NCBI GenBank assembly: GCA_030765045.1
Contig: CM060971.1
Location: 120,505,330-120,569,329, forward strand
Source of the DNA: Tenodera sinensis
Lineage: Eukaryota > Arthropoda > Insecta > Mantodea > Mantidae
DNA length: 64,000 bases
Direction of reading: 5' to 3'
The notes beneath the pieces are model-generated. The model ran no database searches, had not been told where the DNA came from, and saw nothing but the letters and a program-made list of their open reading frames with translations. Within the stretch, counting starts at the first letter, position 1; each line of letters begins with the position of its first letter. A program made the position numbers and the translations under genes. Below are positions 43,236-54,084 of this stretch, piece by piece.

Positions 43236-44924
43236 TTGCCACAAGGTGCAGTGCTCAGCACAACACTTTTTAATATATTTATTAATGATCTACCACAACA
43301 AATACAAGAATCAGGCGTGAAGTGTGCACTATTTGCTGATGACTTGGTAATGTGGACTTCAAAACCAAAAAGCAAAAGTACAGAACTGGAAAAAACCATG
43401 CAACAATCCTTAACCAACTTACAGAGGTGGACCAAAGAAAATTTAATGACTGTTAATACAAAAAAATCAAACTACCAAATCTTTTTACTAAGAAAAAAAC
43501 CACTAAAAATAAAACTAAATTTTGAGGGTCAACAATTACCAGAAACAAAGGAAGCAAAGTATTTAGGAGTTACATTTGATACCAAACTTACATGGACCAA
43601 ACAAATAGAAAATGTAATACAAAGAGCAGAGAGGCGCCTTTCACTGTTAAAACGTCTAACAGGAATGAAGTGGGGATGTTCCAGAGCAACGCTTAACACA
43701 ACATATAATATATATATATATATAAAACCATTGTTTACTTACTGCAGCGAAGTTCTTGTAACAGCAAACACAAAAAAAATTCAAATCTTTCAAAACCAAA
43801 GTCTGAGATTAATTACAGGTGCTATCAAAACCACACCAATAGCAGCTATGGAAATACTAACCAACCAATATCCCATTGAATATGAAATAGAAAAAGCGGC
43901 TCTTATTCAACACGAAAAGTTGATCAGACTCCCATTCAATACATGGCACAAGAGAAATTTTACACATACACTAAAGACTCAGGAGAGCTTTCTTTCCAAA
44001 ATTCAAGACATCAAGAAAAATGTACACCTTCCTAATTCAAAGGAAAACTTCATATCTAAAGTCAATCCAACACATACATTAGACATCACATATTATTTAC
44101 ACCTGACAGAAGAAGTTAAAAAAAGTGATACTCCAACTAGTGTTCTAAAATTATTGGCATTAGAGACAATCCATACTAGATTTCCAGAACATGAATGGCT
44201 CCACATTTATACTGATGGATCATTGATATCAAACCAAGATGGAGCAGGTGCTGGAGTCACATGTCACCTCTTTTCCTATTACAAATCTTTAAGTTATGGA
44301 ACTACTAACTTTGATGGAGAAATTGAAGCAATTCGAATGGCCCTACAAAATCTTTTGTACAGAATTTCACATTTTCAGCAAGCAGTTATTCTCTCAGATT
44401 CCAGGGCAGCAATTATAGCAATTACTTCCAAGTTGTCACCAAAAAACCAAACTATTAAAGAATGTTGGAAGATGCTTAGCCATCTAACAGCACTTCAAAA
44501 ACACCTAGTCTTCCAATGGATACCGGCTCACTGTGGACTGAGTGGTAATGAGAAAGCTGATTTTCTTGCAAAGAAGGGTACCAGCGGTGTACAAAAATCT
44601 ATAGTTAATCTACCATTTTATGCAGCTAAAAGATTAGTCAACTCTGAATTCAAAAAAATTATTGCAAAATATTACTATGAAAAATCAAAGAATAAAAGAT
44701 GGGAACTACCAAACATTCAAACAGTGATTCCTGAGTATCCTCGAAAAACAGCAGTTGCAACCTTCAGGTTGATTACAGGACATGATTGTCTGGCAAAACA
44801 TTTAAACAGAATTGGGATATATTCTTCACCACTCTGTCCTCTATGTGATCTGCAAGAGGAAATGGACCGAGACCACCTTCAAATATGCCCGGCCACTTCT
44901 AGTGCCCTCCCCATCCATCAGTGA
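43236..44924 (+). pseudogene. LINE-2 D reverse transcriptase C-half and RNase H
   Basis: Open for 562 codons: GAVLSTTLFNIFINDLPQQI, CALFADDLVMWTSK (FADD catalytic pair), AKYLGVTFDTKLTW, then RNase H with IYTDGSL, FDGEIEAI, ILSDSRAAI and GNEKADFLAKKG. The C-terminal CPLCDLQEEMDRDHLQIC is a CCHC-like knuckle. The ORF ends shortly before the usual 3' end because of a small change, and YWRARGLMTS-type sequence continues past it in another frame. Confidence 0.9.
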
Positions 44925-45622
44925 AAAATATTGGAGAGCAAGAGGATTAATGACTTCATTGTCAGAAATCCAGCATTAGCTAACAACAATTTGCATAATT
45001 GATTAGTGGCATAGAATGTCTTCACAGTAAGAATCTTTTTGAGTTAAAATCCATCACTCAGATGTATAGAAAATAGAAATTAATACTTCATGACATGGAT
45101 GAATTACTTTCCAAGACACTATCCTAAAGTATGACAGTAAATTTAACATTTCTGCCTATTTTTAAGCACAACAAATATCTTAGAGACTATAAGCTTCACT
45201 TATCTTAGAATTTGCTCAAGTTCTTTAAATTAAACGCCTTCTCATGTTTCTCAGGAACAATAAAAAATGTCAACCATTATCTATTCCAAGCTTGAAAGGG
45301 AATGCTTTAGTGATTTTTATCTGACACTTCTCTGCCCAGCTTATTCTACAAGTTGGGACTAATAATAAATTCTTCCAAAGTAAAATACCTTACAGTAAAC
45401 TGTAAACTTATTGTGGGGCAAATGTACTGCTGGTCCTCAATCACTTGGCTATACTGTGTCTTGTTTGTGTGAACATCATTCAAAAGGTCAATTTTGGTAT
45501 TCAAGCTCATCTTCCATGAATGTGGCAGAAAGGTACTACAAAAAAAAGGGGGTGGGGGGGGGGGGGGGAGGAAACATACACGCAAACTATTTCCATGGAA
45601 AAATATTTAAAAAATGTTGATT

Positions 45623-46122
45623 GGATTGGATTGATGAAGCTTAGGGGCCCGTCGACAACTAGGTCATTTAGACCCTAGGTCAGAATATAAAAAAACTAAA
45701 ACTCCCCTAAAAACTGCCTAAAATGTGAGGTTTAAAAAGACAACTAAAAACGCAGACAGATAAAAACACCAAACGGCACATGAGTGCGCTAAGTTAAAAC
45801 TTGGTAAAACCATTCATTAAAATGTGTAAAAGATCAAAGCTAAAACACATTAAAACTAAGCACTTACACAGTAAAATGTAAAACACAAAAGCTAAAATGC
45901 AAATACGAATGCTAAAAAATTTCACACACTAAAAAAAACACGTTTTACTTGCTTTGCAAACCCAATTTGTGCAACGAACTGCAGCGCCTTACAGGCAGAG
46001 ACCGGGTCGTCACCCAAAACTGAGGCAAGCATACACCCCAGGCCAACTGACTGGCGCTCACGAGCATATTGCGGACAGTCTATAAGGATATGGGCCACAG
46101 AAAGTTGGATGTTACACGTAGG
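45623..46122 (-). mobile_element. LINE-4 3' fragment with 15-bp target duplication
   Basis: TAAAAAATGTTGATT at 45608-45622 and 46123-46137 flank it exactly. The minus strand encodes QLSVAHILIDCPQYARERQ, the CCHC-type C-terminus of a LINE protein, followed by a long A-poor 3' UTR and an ATCCAATCC tail. It is different from LINE-1 and LINE-2. Confidence 0.82.
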
Positions 46123-46451
46123 TAAAAAATGTTGATTTTCTCAAAAATGACTAATGATTTTGGTTAAAATACCATACATTTTAAACATATTTTTATGACC
46201 ACTGAAATGTATATATTTAACCTTCCTCTAAATGCTTCCTCATTCTGAATGGCTTTTGTATAACTGGTAACCATAAGGTATACATAAAAACTTACTATAC
46301 AAAAAAAAAAATTGACTCTGTTAAGTATAAACATCAAAGTTTTACTGAAGTCAGCCATTTCCGAGATATTGCTTGTTACTAGTTCCCCATTCTCCAACCG
46401 CTTTACTTTTCTCAAATAGGAAGTCATTGTGTAATGTCTTGGTTATGCAAA

Positions 46452-46685
46452 TTTTTAAAAATTATTTTTGTTGTTTTACGATGCTGTCAATTGGCAGGAT
46501 CACATCAGTGTTACCAGTGTGTCAGAATTTCATCCCGCAGGGGTTCTTTTACATGCCAGTAAATCTACTGATGTGGAGCTGCAATTTTTAAGTACACTTC
46601 AAACCATTGGTCTGGACCGGATTTGATCCTGCAACTTTGGGACCAGCAGGCCAGCACCTAACCAATTGAGCCACCCAGAGTGACA
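46452..46685 (-). mobile_element. SINE-2 copy 3 with target duplication
   Basis: TTATGCAAA repeats at 46443-46451 and 46686-46694. The tRNA-like head is at the right (GGGTGGCTCAATTGGTTAGG on the minus strand) and the same body as at 19216-19446 follows. The 3' end is A-rich. This places the unit at about 234 bp. Confidence 0.86.
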
Positions 46686-46930
46686 TTATGCAAAGAGAAT
46701 AGGATGTCAAATCCATCATATATCTACCGCCTCTTAAAACATTTAACTATCACTTACACCTAATGTATTCTCCTATTCCTATTGAACTACAGGGAAATGT
46801 GTAATAAAATAATTTCTGAAAATGTTAATTTTAATGAAGTAGACGGAAGAATATGTATTTATCAGAATATTTTGTACAAGAGTAGAGAAAGTCATACAAG
46901 TATAACATGAGATTTCTTTTTCTCATGGCC

Positions 46931-47560
46931 ATGTAAATAGAATGGAATAACAAAGCCATCACATATTGACCAGCTCTTAAAAATTGATGGTGATACTGGA
47001 CTTTCTGGATCTGCATAAGTTAACTTCCCCCACCACTGTTTCTACTTCCTTTCAGGCCACGTAACTGCTTCTACCCCACGGACCATGCCTCACCAATGTT
47101 AAACAGCTAGCACAAATGCTTGTTATTTTTGTTGCTGGCACATAGAGGGCATAAACGATCTATCAGAAGCCATTATTTTCTGAAGCAAGAGAACACCTGA
47201 CTTGAGATCTTCCTGATTTAGTAGTTTTGAACTTATTCCTCTTCAGTTGGAACAGTAGAGCAATGGGCACAAGTTAGTTAGAAGAAAGCAATTCAACAAT
47301 AACAGCAGTTCCGAGATATTCACTCTATGTGATTGATTGCTAATCCTACTATGCTTGGCGGACATGGCACTGTCATTACAGTGGACGAAAACTTAATGGC
47401 TAAACAGAATGGCCAGCAAATTTTTCTTAAGAGCAGATTAATACAAAGATTAACACATTGTAAGCGAATGCTCCGCATTTTTTCCAAAGGTAAAAAGTCT
47501 CCAATATGACCTTAGATATCAAAAAAGGCATATAAATGGAGCATTAAAAAAATTAACATG
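46931..47560. other. No recognisable feature
   Basis: Non-coding, moderately AT-rich. No similarity to other window parts noticed. Confidence 0.45.
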
Positions 47561-47750
47561 TATTAACAAATTAGAAATTAAAAACTTCACTTATCTTAGT
47601 AATATTGCAAGTTCTTGGAGCAAAGCTAACTAAAGTTTCGAGTTGACTCCAACTCATTCTCAAAGCTATACAAATTTGTTACCAAAGCTACAGACATTCA
47701 TTTTAATCACTAATCTCTGAAAACAAAAAGCATAGATACTGATGCTCATT

Positions 47751-48060
47751 TTAATTACCAATCTCTGAAAAAAAAAATCTATAAATACAATCTATAGGAG
47801 GTAATTCGAAGTTCATAACACAGCTCCTGTTTTTTAAAATAACCATTTTTTCCCAAACCATTAAATCTATAGATCCACTTAATTGTTTTAATAATTTAAC
47901 TTCTGGATTAATTTCATGACTAAATGACCAAAACTTATCTGCCACAGCTGATTTATCAGTTTTATATTTAATATTTCTAAAATGCTCTTTTACTCTGGTT
48001 TCTAAATGACGTTTAATTTTACTAATATAAACTTTATCACAATCCAAACAGCTAAATTGA
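47751..48060 (-). pseudogene. PLE-2 GIY-YIG endonuclease fragment
   Basis: FSCLDCDKVYISKIKRHLET then RVKEHFRNIKYK and SCVMNFELPPID: the YIG-equivalent is VYI, with the conserved Arg and Glu-His segment following. The N-terminal frame continues past the first Met. The usual GQT is mutated to SKI. Confidence 0.75.
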
Positions 48061-48271
48061 TAAATGCCAGATTTTTTATAATTTGGTATTTTATCCTTTT
48101 TAGAAAAATTTAGTAAATTTTATATATTAAATTTATTTTAAAGGACCAAATTTGTTTCATATTCTTTAAAAATCTTCGTAAATTTTTTTATTGGCTCATG
48201 GATGATAAGTAAACTTTTTAAAAATGTAATTATCTTTAATTTTTTTGAGGGTAGAAATTTCTTTAACAGCT

Positions 48272-48452
48272 GGTAATTATTATTTATTTATGCCAACAAA
48301 TTTACTGTTTAACTGGTTTGAGAATTTAATGCCATTCTGGCAGTTTGTCACAATAGCTCAGTGGTAGAGCAGCCGCCCCGTAAGCGGAAGGTCTGTGGTT
48401 CAAATCCCAGTTGTGGCATTGAATTTTTAAGTTCCAGTTCTACATCTCAATG
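48272..48452 (+). mobile_element. Hairpin-SINE, shortened copy with target duplication
   Basis: TTTAACAGCT repeats at 48262-48271 and 48453-48462. It begins GGTAATTATTATTTATTTATG, keeps 35 bp of the inverted head, then jumps to TAACTGGTTTGAGAATTTAA and the tRNA-like body, ending TACATCTCAATG. The central 150-bp region is mostly deleted. Confidence 0.86.
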
Positions 48453-49590
48453 TTTAACAGCTTTTTGATACTTAAATTTTTCTATCTTTTTATGTATAAG
48501 ATCTGTATTAAAACCATTAATTACTGCTGTGTTAATAATGTGTTTATATTTTGTGTCAAATTCTTCTTTATTATGGGGTATATTTATTAACCTATAAATT
48601 AAACTATTGAAAATAGCATATTTATGTGCAAAAGGATTAAAACTTTTATTTTTTAAGTAATTATCAGTGATTAGATTTTCTATAAATACCAAAATTAAAT
48701 TTGTTATGTGTTTTAACTTTTAAGTCCAGGAAAGGAAGACATCCATTATTTTCGGTTTCCAATCTAAATTGTGTAGCTTTATCTTATAAATTTAAAAGTT
48801 TTAAAGTACCATTTATCTGTTTTTTAGGGACAACAGCAAAAAGTCATCCACATAACTATACCTATTTTAAAAATTAGAGGGACTGATTTTATAATTTGAG
48901 TTTCAGACTCAGGGGTCTCCGTCTAGGGGATATGTGAATGGCGACAACAAGGTACCCAAGCTAAGCAGAACATTACTTCCACTTACTGGTGTTTTGCTCC
49001 TCACTGTAACTTTTCTATCTGACCTTACCTTGGTCATCTCTTGTTCTCTTCCGACCCTGATGCTATTAGGGTTCTTGAGGGCTAGGGAGTCTTTATTTTC
49101 CAACCTCTCCATTTCTCTATAAAATCTTAACCCCCTAACATGCTGACCTGTCATGGCATGTAATACGTCCTCTGATTGGTAATCAGAGGATATGTTCGGT
49201 CGGTGAATATTTTGATAACTCTCCCGGTCAGGTCGGTGAGACCCGTAAACCAACGAGAGGTGTTGTCCTCCAGACATTCTGGGGGTTGTGAGAGAACGAT
49301 GTGACTGCCAAAACATAAAAATATGGTGCTCTCTAAAAAGCGGTTACTATTACTGCTATTGCTCTCTTCAATATCATCAGTGAAAAATACTGGAGAGCAA
49401 GAGGATTAATGACTTCATTGCCAGAAATCCAGCATTAGCTAACAACATAATTTGAGTTTCAAAAAAGCTCATGAAAAGATTAGCAAGAAATGGTGAAAGT
49501 GGACTATCCCTTGCCAAGCCAGAAGTTTGTTGAAAAAAATTACCTACCATTTAAACTAAAGAAATTTTTATCTAAACAAAGATTTGTAAA
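48447..49590 (-). pseudogene. PLE-2 reverse transcriptase fragments
   Basis: From the 5' side on the minus strand: FFQQTSGLARDSPLSPFLAN (49590-49462), then across the LINE-2 composite YVDDFLLLSLKN with the catalytic YVDD (about 48840-48870), QFRLETENNGCLPFLDLK (about 48725-48790), and NPFAHKYAIFNSLIYRLINI and YKHIINTAVINGF (48692-48460). Frames differ between pieces. Confidence 0.8.
48906..49446 (+). mobile_element. LINE-2 composite, inverted 5' leader + 3' end (copy X-C), with target duplication
   Basis: Perfect 15-bp repeats ATAATTTGAGTTTCA at 48891-48905 and 49447-49461. 48906-49365 is the antisense of the LINE-2 leader, and 49366-49446 is the last 80 bp of LINE-2 in sense. The junction ATATCAT|CAGTGAAAAAT is the same as at 28048. 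The antisense leader holds a 135-codon ORF (49316-48909, including KVRSDRKVTVRSKTPVSGSN) that could be the start of a LINE-2 ORF1. Confidence 0.9.
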
Positions 49591-49630
49591 TAAGGAAAAT
49601 TGAAGCTATTAACAGTGAAGCAACAAGATT

Positions 49631-49909
49631 CTAAAGTAAGAACAAATTGGAAACTAAAAACTTTACTTATCTTAGTAATGTTGCACATTCTTTTTGCACA
49701 AGCTGACCCAGGGTATCAAGTTGTCTCCAACTCATTCTCAAAGCTATACAAACAAATTCTAAATAAATAAATTCTAAACAAATGCTTGTTTGTATAGCTT
49801 TGAGAATGAGTTGGAGACAACTTGAAACCCTGGGTCAGTTTGTGCAAAAAATCGTGGAACGTTACTAAGATAAGTGACGTTTTTAGTTTCTAATTTGTTC
49901 TTACTTTAG
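49631..49909. repeat. Long foldback, arms of about 125 bp and a 30-nt loop
   Basis: The left arm 49631-49755 (CTAAAGTAAGAACAAATTGG to AAGCTATACAAACAA) and right arm 49786-49909 are near-complete inverse copies. The RNA would form a long hairpin. Single-arm relatives lie at 47570-47685, and a collapsed one at 8361-8390. Confidence 0.88.
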
Positions 49910-50339
49910 AAAGACTTGTAAGTTTTACAAAATCATCGATTAATTCTTTGTTTAATTCTAAAGAATTTAACAACTTTTAAAAAAAATCAAAAGCAACATA
50001 GTATTGTCTGATAATGATAAACTCGTTTCTTTTGATGTAACTGCTTTATTTCCTAATATTTCTAGAACACAGGACCCTGTTACTCCACTCTTACACACAC
50101 TAAACCTAACCTAACACAGGCAAATCAAAAACGAAGCTTGAGCGCCAAATAAAGCTTTCAAAACCGTTATCAGCAATAAAAACTGAATCCATTGCACTAT
50201 GTTTCATTCATTTTCTCGAGCGGCCGATTTTGTAAACAATTACCTGCAATTGTTTACTGACGTACTGTCTCGCTGCATTCCTGACAGGGACCATCAGGTG
50301 ATGAACAAACTGCAGTACATATCTCGTATCATCAAGTTC

Positions 50340-50790
50340 CGTATAACAATACGAAGTAAAAAGCTCGTAGCCACGTAAAAGTTCATCTCTTGGAGACTAA
50401 GTCTGGGTTAACCGCATCAGTAGTTACTCTTAACATGTCCTGTGAACCTTGAAATCCGGTTTTTGCTTCTGTAAAAGTGCTGCCGAGGTTTTCATTGCCT
50501 AGCATCGATGTTTTGATTCCAGTTAACCTTTTATGTGTCATCCAAACAAGGAAAATTATATGCAAAGTGATACAGAACAGTTCATTTTACATACACTAAC
50601 GACAAAATATTTTCTAACACAAAAGTCTCGCACGTTTTGACAAAACAACAACGCGGTCAACATCGGACAAAGCATATGCACCAGACATTTAACTATGGTT
50701 TAGAGTTTAGTATAAACTGTGGAGTTTAGACTGCTGTTCCAAAGAGGTTCCACTCCCGAAGAGACACCAAGTAACAACCACAGAGTATAC
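50340..50790 (-). promoter_or_regulatory. Duplicated block upstream of gene B; possible 5' exon and promoter
   Basis: Counterpart of 18480-18910: AAAAAGCTCGTAG, TTGGAGACTAAGT, GAGGTTTTCATTG and CTGTTCCAAAGA in common. On the minus strand a possible donor GTATGT follows TTTGTCGTTAGT near 50592. It lies about 9.5 kb upstream of the gene B N-terminal exon, of which 3.7 kb is the LINE-2 D insertion. Confidence 0.4.
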
Positions 50791-51512
50791 ATATGTATCT
50801 TCTTCGTGTTAGTTAAGATAAACATTTGTACAACTTATTCTTGTTTTCCGAAACTCACACACATATCAAGGAATATCTCCGTAATGGTTAACCCCATAAG
50901 AAAATTTATTCAGACATAAATTGTGTATTTTAGCAAGATCTACAGTTTTTGTATAGTATGATTTGGTATATCTCTAACGGTTTACCAGATATGCAAAAGT
51001 CGTCCAGAGTAAATACGACTACAGGGGCTATAACCAGAAAATTCAAGATATACATTTCATTTATGACATTTTAATCAAAATCGTTAGAGCCATTTTCAAG
51101 AAAATCAAAAATTTCGAAAAATTGTCCATGTAAAGGGTAGTTTAGGGTGGGACTATTTTCTTCAAAATCTTCGTGTCGCATCCTTGAAAGACATTAAGCT
51201 TAAATACCAACTTTGGTTTTTAACCGACTTTTCGTTTTTGAGTTATGCTGTCCACAGACTGACACACGGACCTTTTTCTAAAAATGCTTTTTTTTTTATT
51301 CAGGGGGCCTCAAAACTTTGGTTTTTAACCGACTTTTCGTTTTTGAGTTATGCTGTCCACAGACTGACACACAGACGGACCTTTTTCTAAAAATGCTTTT
51401 TTTTTTTTTGGATTCAGGGGGCCTCAAAACATATATTTCCGGTGAAATCTCGACATCGAATTTTTGGGTGGAATACAATACTTACCTTCCTTACCAGTAG
51501 AGAAAGTAAAAA
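50790..51512 (+). repeat. Interspersed repeat R2, copy iii, with internal tandem duplication
   Basis: Direct relative of 21525-22155. About 105 bp (CTTTGGTTTTTAACCGACTT to GGGGGCCTCAAAA) occurs twice in tandem, at 51211-51316 and 51317-51429. The CA stretch here is only two or three units. Confidence 0.8.
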
Positions 51513-51665
51513 CTACGTACTCATTGACGACCATCTTACAAGATCCAAGCCAATCCTTCAGACAACAGGAGTGCTACAGGGCGACCCACTAAGTCCGGTG
51601 CTGTTCAATATCGCAGTCAGAGATGTCGTCGAAGCCATAGAAACACCAGGAGTAAACATATACAT
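51513..51665 (+). pseudogene. Reverse transcriptase fragment of another LINE type
   Basis: Reads DDHLTRSKPILQTTGVLQGD followed by PLSPVLFNIAVRDVVEAI and ETPGVNIYIY. GVLQGDPLSPVLFN is the motif before the YADD active site. The sequence stops just before that active site, where the SINE palindrome begins. It does not resemble LINE-1 or LINE-2. Confidence 0.8.
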
Positions 51666-52275
51666 ATATTATTTATTTATGCCAACAAACTTACTGTTGG
51701 TGTTTTTAAACACACAAGCCGTGTGTGGGCAAAGTTTGCGAGGTAGAACTGGAACTTAAAAATTCAATGCCACAACTGGGATTTGAACCACAGACCCTCC
51801 ACTTACCGGGTGGCTGAGGCTCTGTGGTTCCAATCCCAGTTGTGGCATTGAATCTTTAAGTTCCGGTTCTACCTCTTAAACTTTGCCCACACACGGCTTG
51901 TGTGTTTAAAAACACCAACAGTAAGTTTGTTGGCATAAATAAATAATTACCATTCTGAAGGTTATTTAATCCTGGGATACAAAGTACTTGCAATAGTAAG
52001 TCACCATTGGGGTAATTGTCTCTGATGTGAGACTGCCTTTATGGTTTACCAGGAGAAAATACGAACTGGTTTGAGAATTTAATGCCATTCTGCCAGTTTG
52101 TCACAATAGCTCAATGGTTTGAGCAGCCGCCCGGTAAGCGGATGGTCTGTGGTTCAAATTCCAGTTGTGGCATTGAATTTTTATGTTCCAGTTCTACCTC
52201 TCAAACTTGGCCACACACAGCTTGTGTGTTTAAAAACACCAACAGTAAGTTTGTTGGCATAAATAAATACCAAAT
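51666..52275. mobile_element. Hairpin-SINE tandem: head-to-head palindrome plus a full unit
   Basis: 51666-51948 is an inverted duplication: tail and tRNA part on the minus strand, then the same on the plus strand, meeting around 51811-51825. 51949-52275 adds one direct unit with A box TAGCTCAATGG, B box GGTTCAAATTCC, and a full tail CACACACAGCTTGTGTG to GGCATAAATAAATA. No target duplication found. It lies between an old LINE piece and LINE-2 F. Confidence 0.85.
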
Positions 52276-52546
52276 TAACCTGTTTGACACTATTCTTTCC
52301 ATCACTTTTGTTATTATGCTACTAAGAGCTATTGGTCTATAACTTTTTATTTCTGATGCTGTTTTGTGTTTCTTCAAGAGCGGGACAATTATTGCTTTTC
52401 GCCATTCAGCAGGTACAGTGGTTTTCCAGGATAGATTGTAGAGTTTTAGTAGTTGTTGTTTTGCTGTTTTTACAAGGTTTTTTATGAACTCTGGATGTAT
52501 GTGATCTGGTCCAGGAGACTTTGTGTTTTAGATTATTTATTGCAAT
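52276..52546 (-). mobile_element. LINE-2 copy F, 3' portion of the split element
   Basis: Antisense matches 42644-42920 of copy D (AATCTAAAACACAAAGTCTC, YRPIALSSIITKVMERI-type coding). It is the continuation of 56196-57480 on the other side of the inserted LINE-1. The rest of its 3' end is replaced by the SINE block. Confidence 0.85.
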
Positions 52547-52560
52547 GTTGTTGTTGTTTT

Positions 52561-54084
52561 CTAGTGCCTTGCATCTGGCAATGAAGCCATTAGCATTCGT
52601 GCTTTCCAATACTTTTGAACTGTAGTTTCTTCTGATCTTAATGCTTCACAGGTCTTCAAGTGGTCTTCCTTCATTTCTGCTGGATCGTTACACAGGACAC
52701 ATATTGGTGAAGCTGAGATACCTATTCTGTAGAGATGACTTGCTAAGCAGTCGTGATTTGTCAATAGTCGGAAGGCTGCAACCGCTGTTTTCCTTGGTCT
52801 CTGGGGGATTATATCTGGGTTGGAAAGTAGTGTAATCCATTTTTTATCTTTGGCATTTGTTTCTATTTCTTGTAGGTATGAATGAGAAAATTTTTTAATG
52901 ATCAAGCGTTTTATTGAGGAATATGAGAAATTGAATTTAGACTTTTGTTTTATTGTTGTGTCTTTCTTTGCAAGTGACTCTGCAGCTTCATTCCCCATGA
53001 CTCCACAGTGTGCTGGAATCCATTGGAGATGAACAGTCTTATTAACTTTTTGGAGTTGTGTTAACATTTTGTAGCATTCTCTAATTTTCGTTGACTTCTT
53101 TGTAGTATTTGAACATATTCCCTGAATTGCAGCTTTAGAATCTGAAAGAATTACTGCCTTGTTAAATTTATTTAAGGGAAGATTTAATAATTCTTGGAGA
53201 GCAATGTATATAGCCTCTATTTCTCCATCATAATTTGTTGTGTCTCTGCCAACAGAATGATAAAAGGAAAAATGTGAACATGTAACTCCAGGTCCAGTAA
53301 GATCCATCAGCCATTCTTCTGTGGGATATCTAGTATTGATTGTTTCCAGAGCTAGAAGTTTTTGCATTTCTTTTGGTGTGTCTGATTTACTTATTTCCTT
53401 TATTAATTCCAAACTGAAAGTAGGTTGCAAGTAGGTTGGATTTTCTCTTATAAGTAGATTTTCTCTTATAAGTAGATTTTCTCTGGTGTTAGGAATGTTT
53501 AATTTGGATTTAATTTGTGTTACCTTTTCTAGGAAACTACTATGAGTTTTAAGGATTGAAGGGGGGAGGTTCTCTTCTGTCCATTTAGAGTTTGGCAGTC
53601 GTAACATTTTCTCGTGTTGGAGCAATGCTTGTTCTTCTATTTTTGTTGTTATAGATTGGGTCCGTGTTAAGGCAAGCATGGCATCAATAGGTGTGGATTT
53701 AACTGCTCCAGTGATTAGGCAAAGAGCCTGATTTTGTATTTGTTCAAGTTTATTGATGTTAGTATTTGCTGCTGTTGTTAAAGCTTCAGAACAGTACAAG
53801 AGGTTTGGTTTAACATACATTTTGTATGTTGTGTTAAGGACTCTCCTTGAGCAGCCCCATTTAGCACCAGCTAACCTTTTCAGGATTTGCAGTTTCTTTT
53901 GAACCTTTTCTGAGATGTTTGTCATATGTTTTTTCCAACTTAGCTTTCTGTCGAAAGTGATGCCTAAGTATTTGGCATCATAAACTGCTTTGAGTGGTTT
54001 ACCATTATAATTTATGTTAATATTAACTGGTTTGTATTTTAGTGTAAATAATTCATAATTTGTTTTTTCCACATTGATGGTCAT
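52561..54084 (-). pseudogene. LINE-1 copy 3: reverse transcriptase end, RNase H and C-terminus
   Basis: 507 codons open: MTINVEKTNYELFTLKYKP, AKYLGITFDRKLSW, RNase H with GEIEAIYIAL, ILSDSKAAIQ, HLQWIPAHCGVMGNEAAESL, and the CVLCNDPAEMKEDHLKTC knuckle to ASLPDARH. The first RNase H Asp block (IYTDGS) is damaged: EEWLMDLTGPG replaces about 20 residues, so the RNase H is probably dead. A 16-bp tandem duplication (RENLLIRENLLI in protein) is also visible near 53440. Confidence 0.88.

Larger units (their letters stand above)
41247..44985 (+). mobile_element. LINE-2 copy D, the longest copy in the window
   Basis: ACAATTTGCATA is repeated at 41235-41246 and 44986-44997 (the tail ACAA makes the exact edge ambiguous). 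Endonuclease, reverse transcriptase and RNase H are all present on the plus strand, broken by at least one stop and two frameshifts. It is 5'-truncated: the leader known from 60899 is missing. It lies just upstream of the gene B N-terminal exon. Confidence 0.9.
45540..46930 (-). repeat. Interspersed repeat R2, copy iv, split by LINE-4 and SINE-2
   Basis: Pieces at about 45580-45622, 46123-46440 and 46690-46930 match R2 copy ii in order (CATGGAAAAAT, then AATGTTGATTTTCTCAAAAA, GTATAACTGGTAACC, GCAAAGAGAATAGGATG and AAGAGTAGAGAAAGTCATAC). The gaps are occupied by two younger insertions. A G-rich run (GGGGTGGGG then G16) lies at 45549-45570. Confidence 0.72.
47570..50075 (-). mobile_element. Penelope-like element PLE-2, rearranged and twice interrupted
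   Basis: The minus-strand body is 47690-49590 with GIY-YIG and reverse transcriptase pieces. Terminal repeat-like segments lie at 47570-47685 and 49631-49755 in the same orientation, and an extra inverted one at 49786-49909. A reverse transcriptase N-terminal piece on the plus strand follows (about 49930-50072, SDNDKLVSFDVTALFPNIS). Insertions: a hairpin-SINE (48272-48452) and a LINE-2 composite (48906-49446). Confidence 0.75.
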
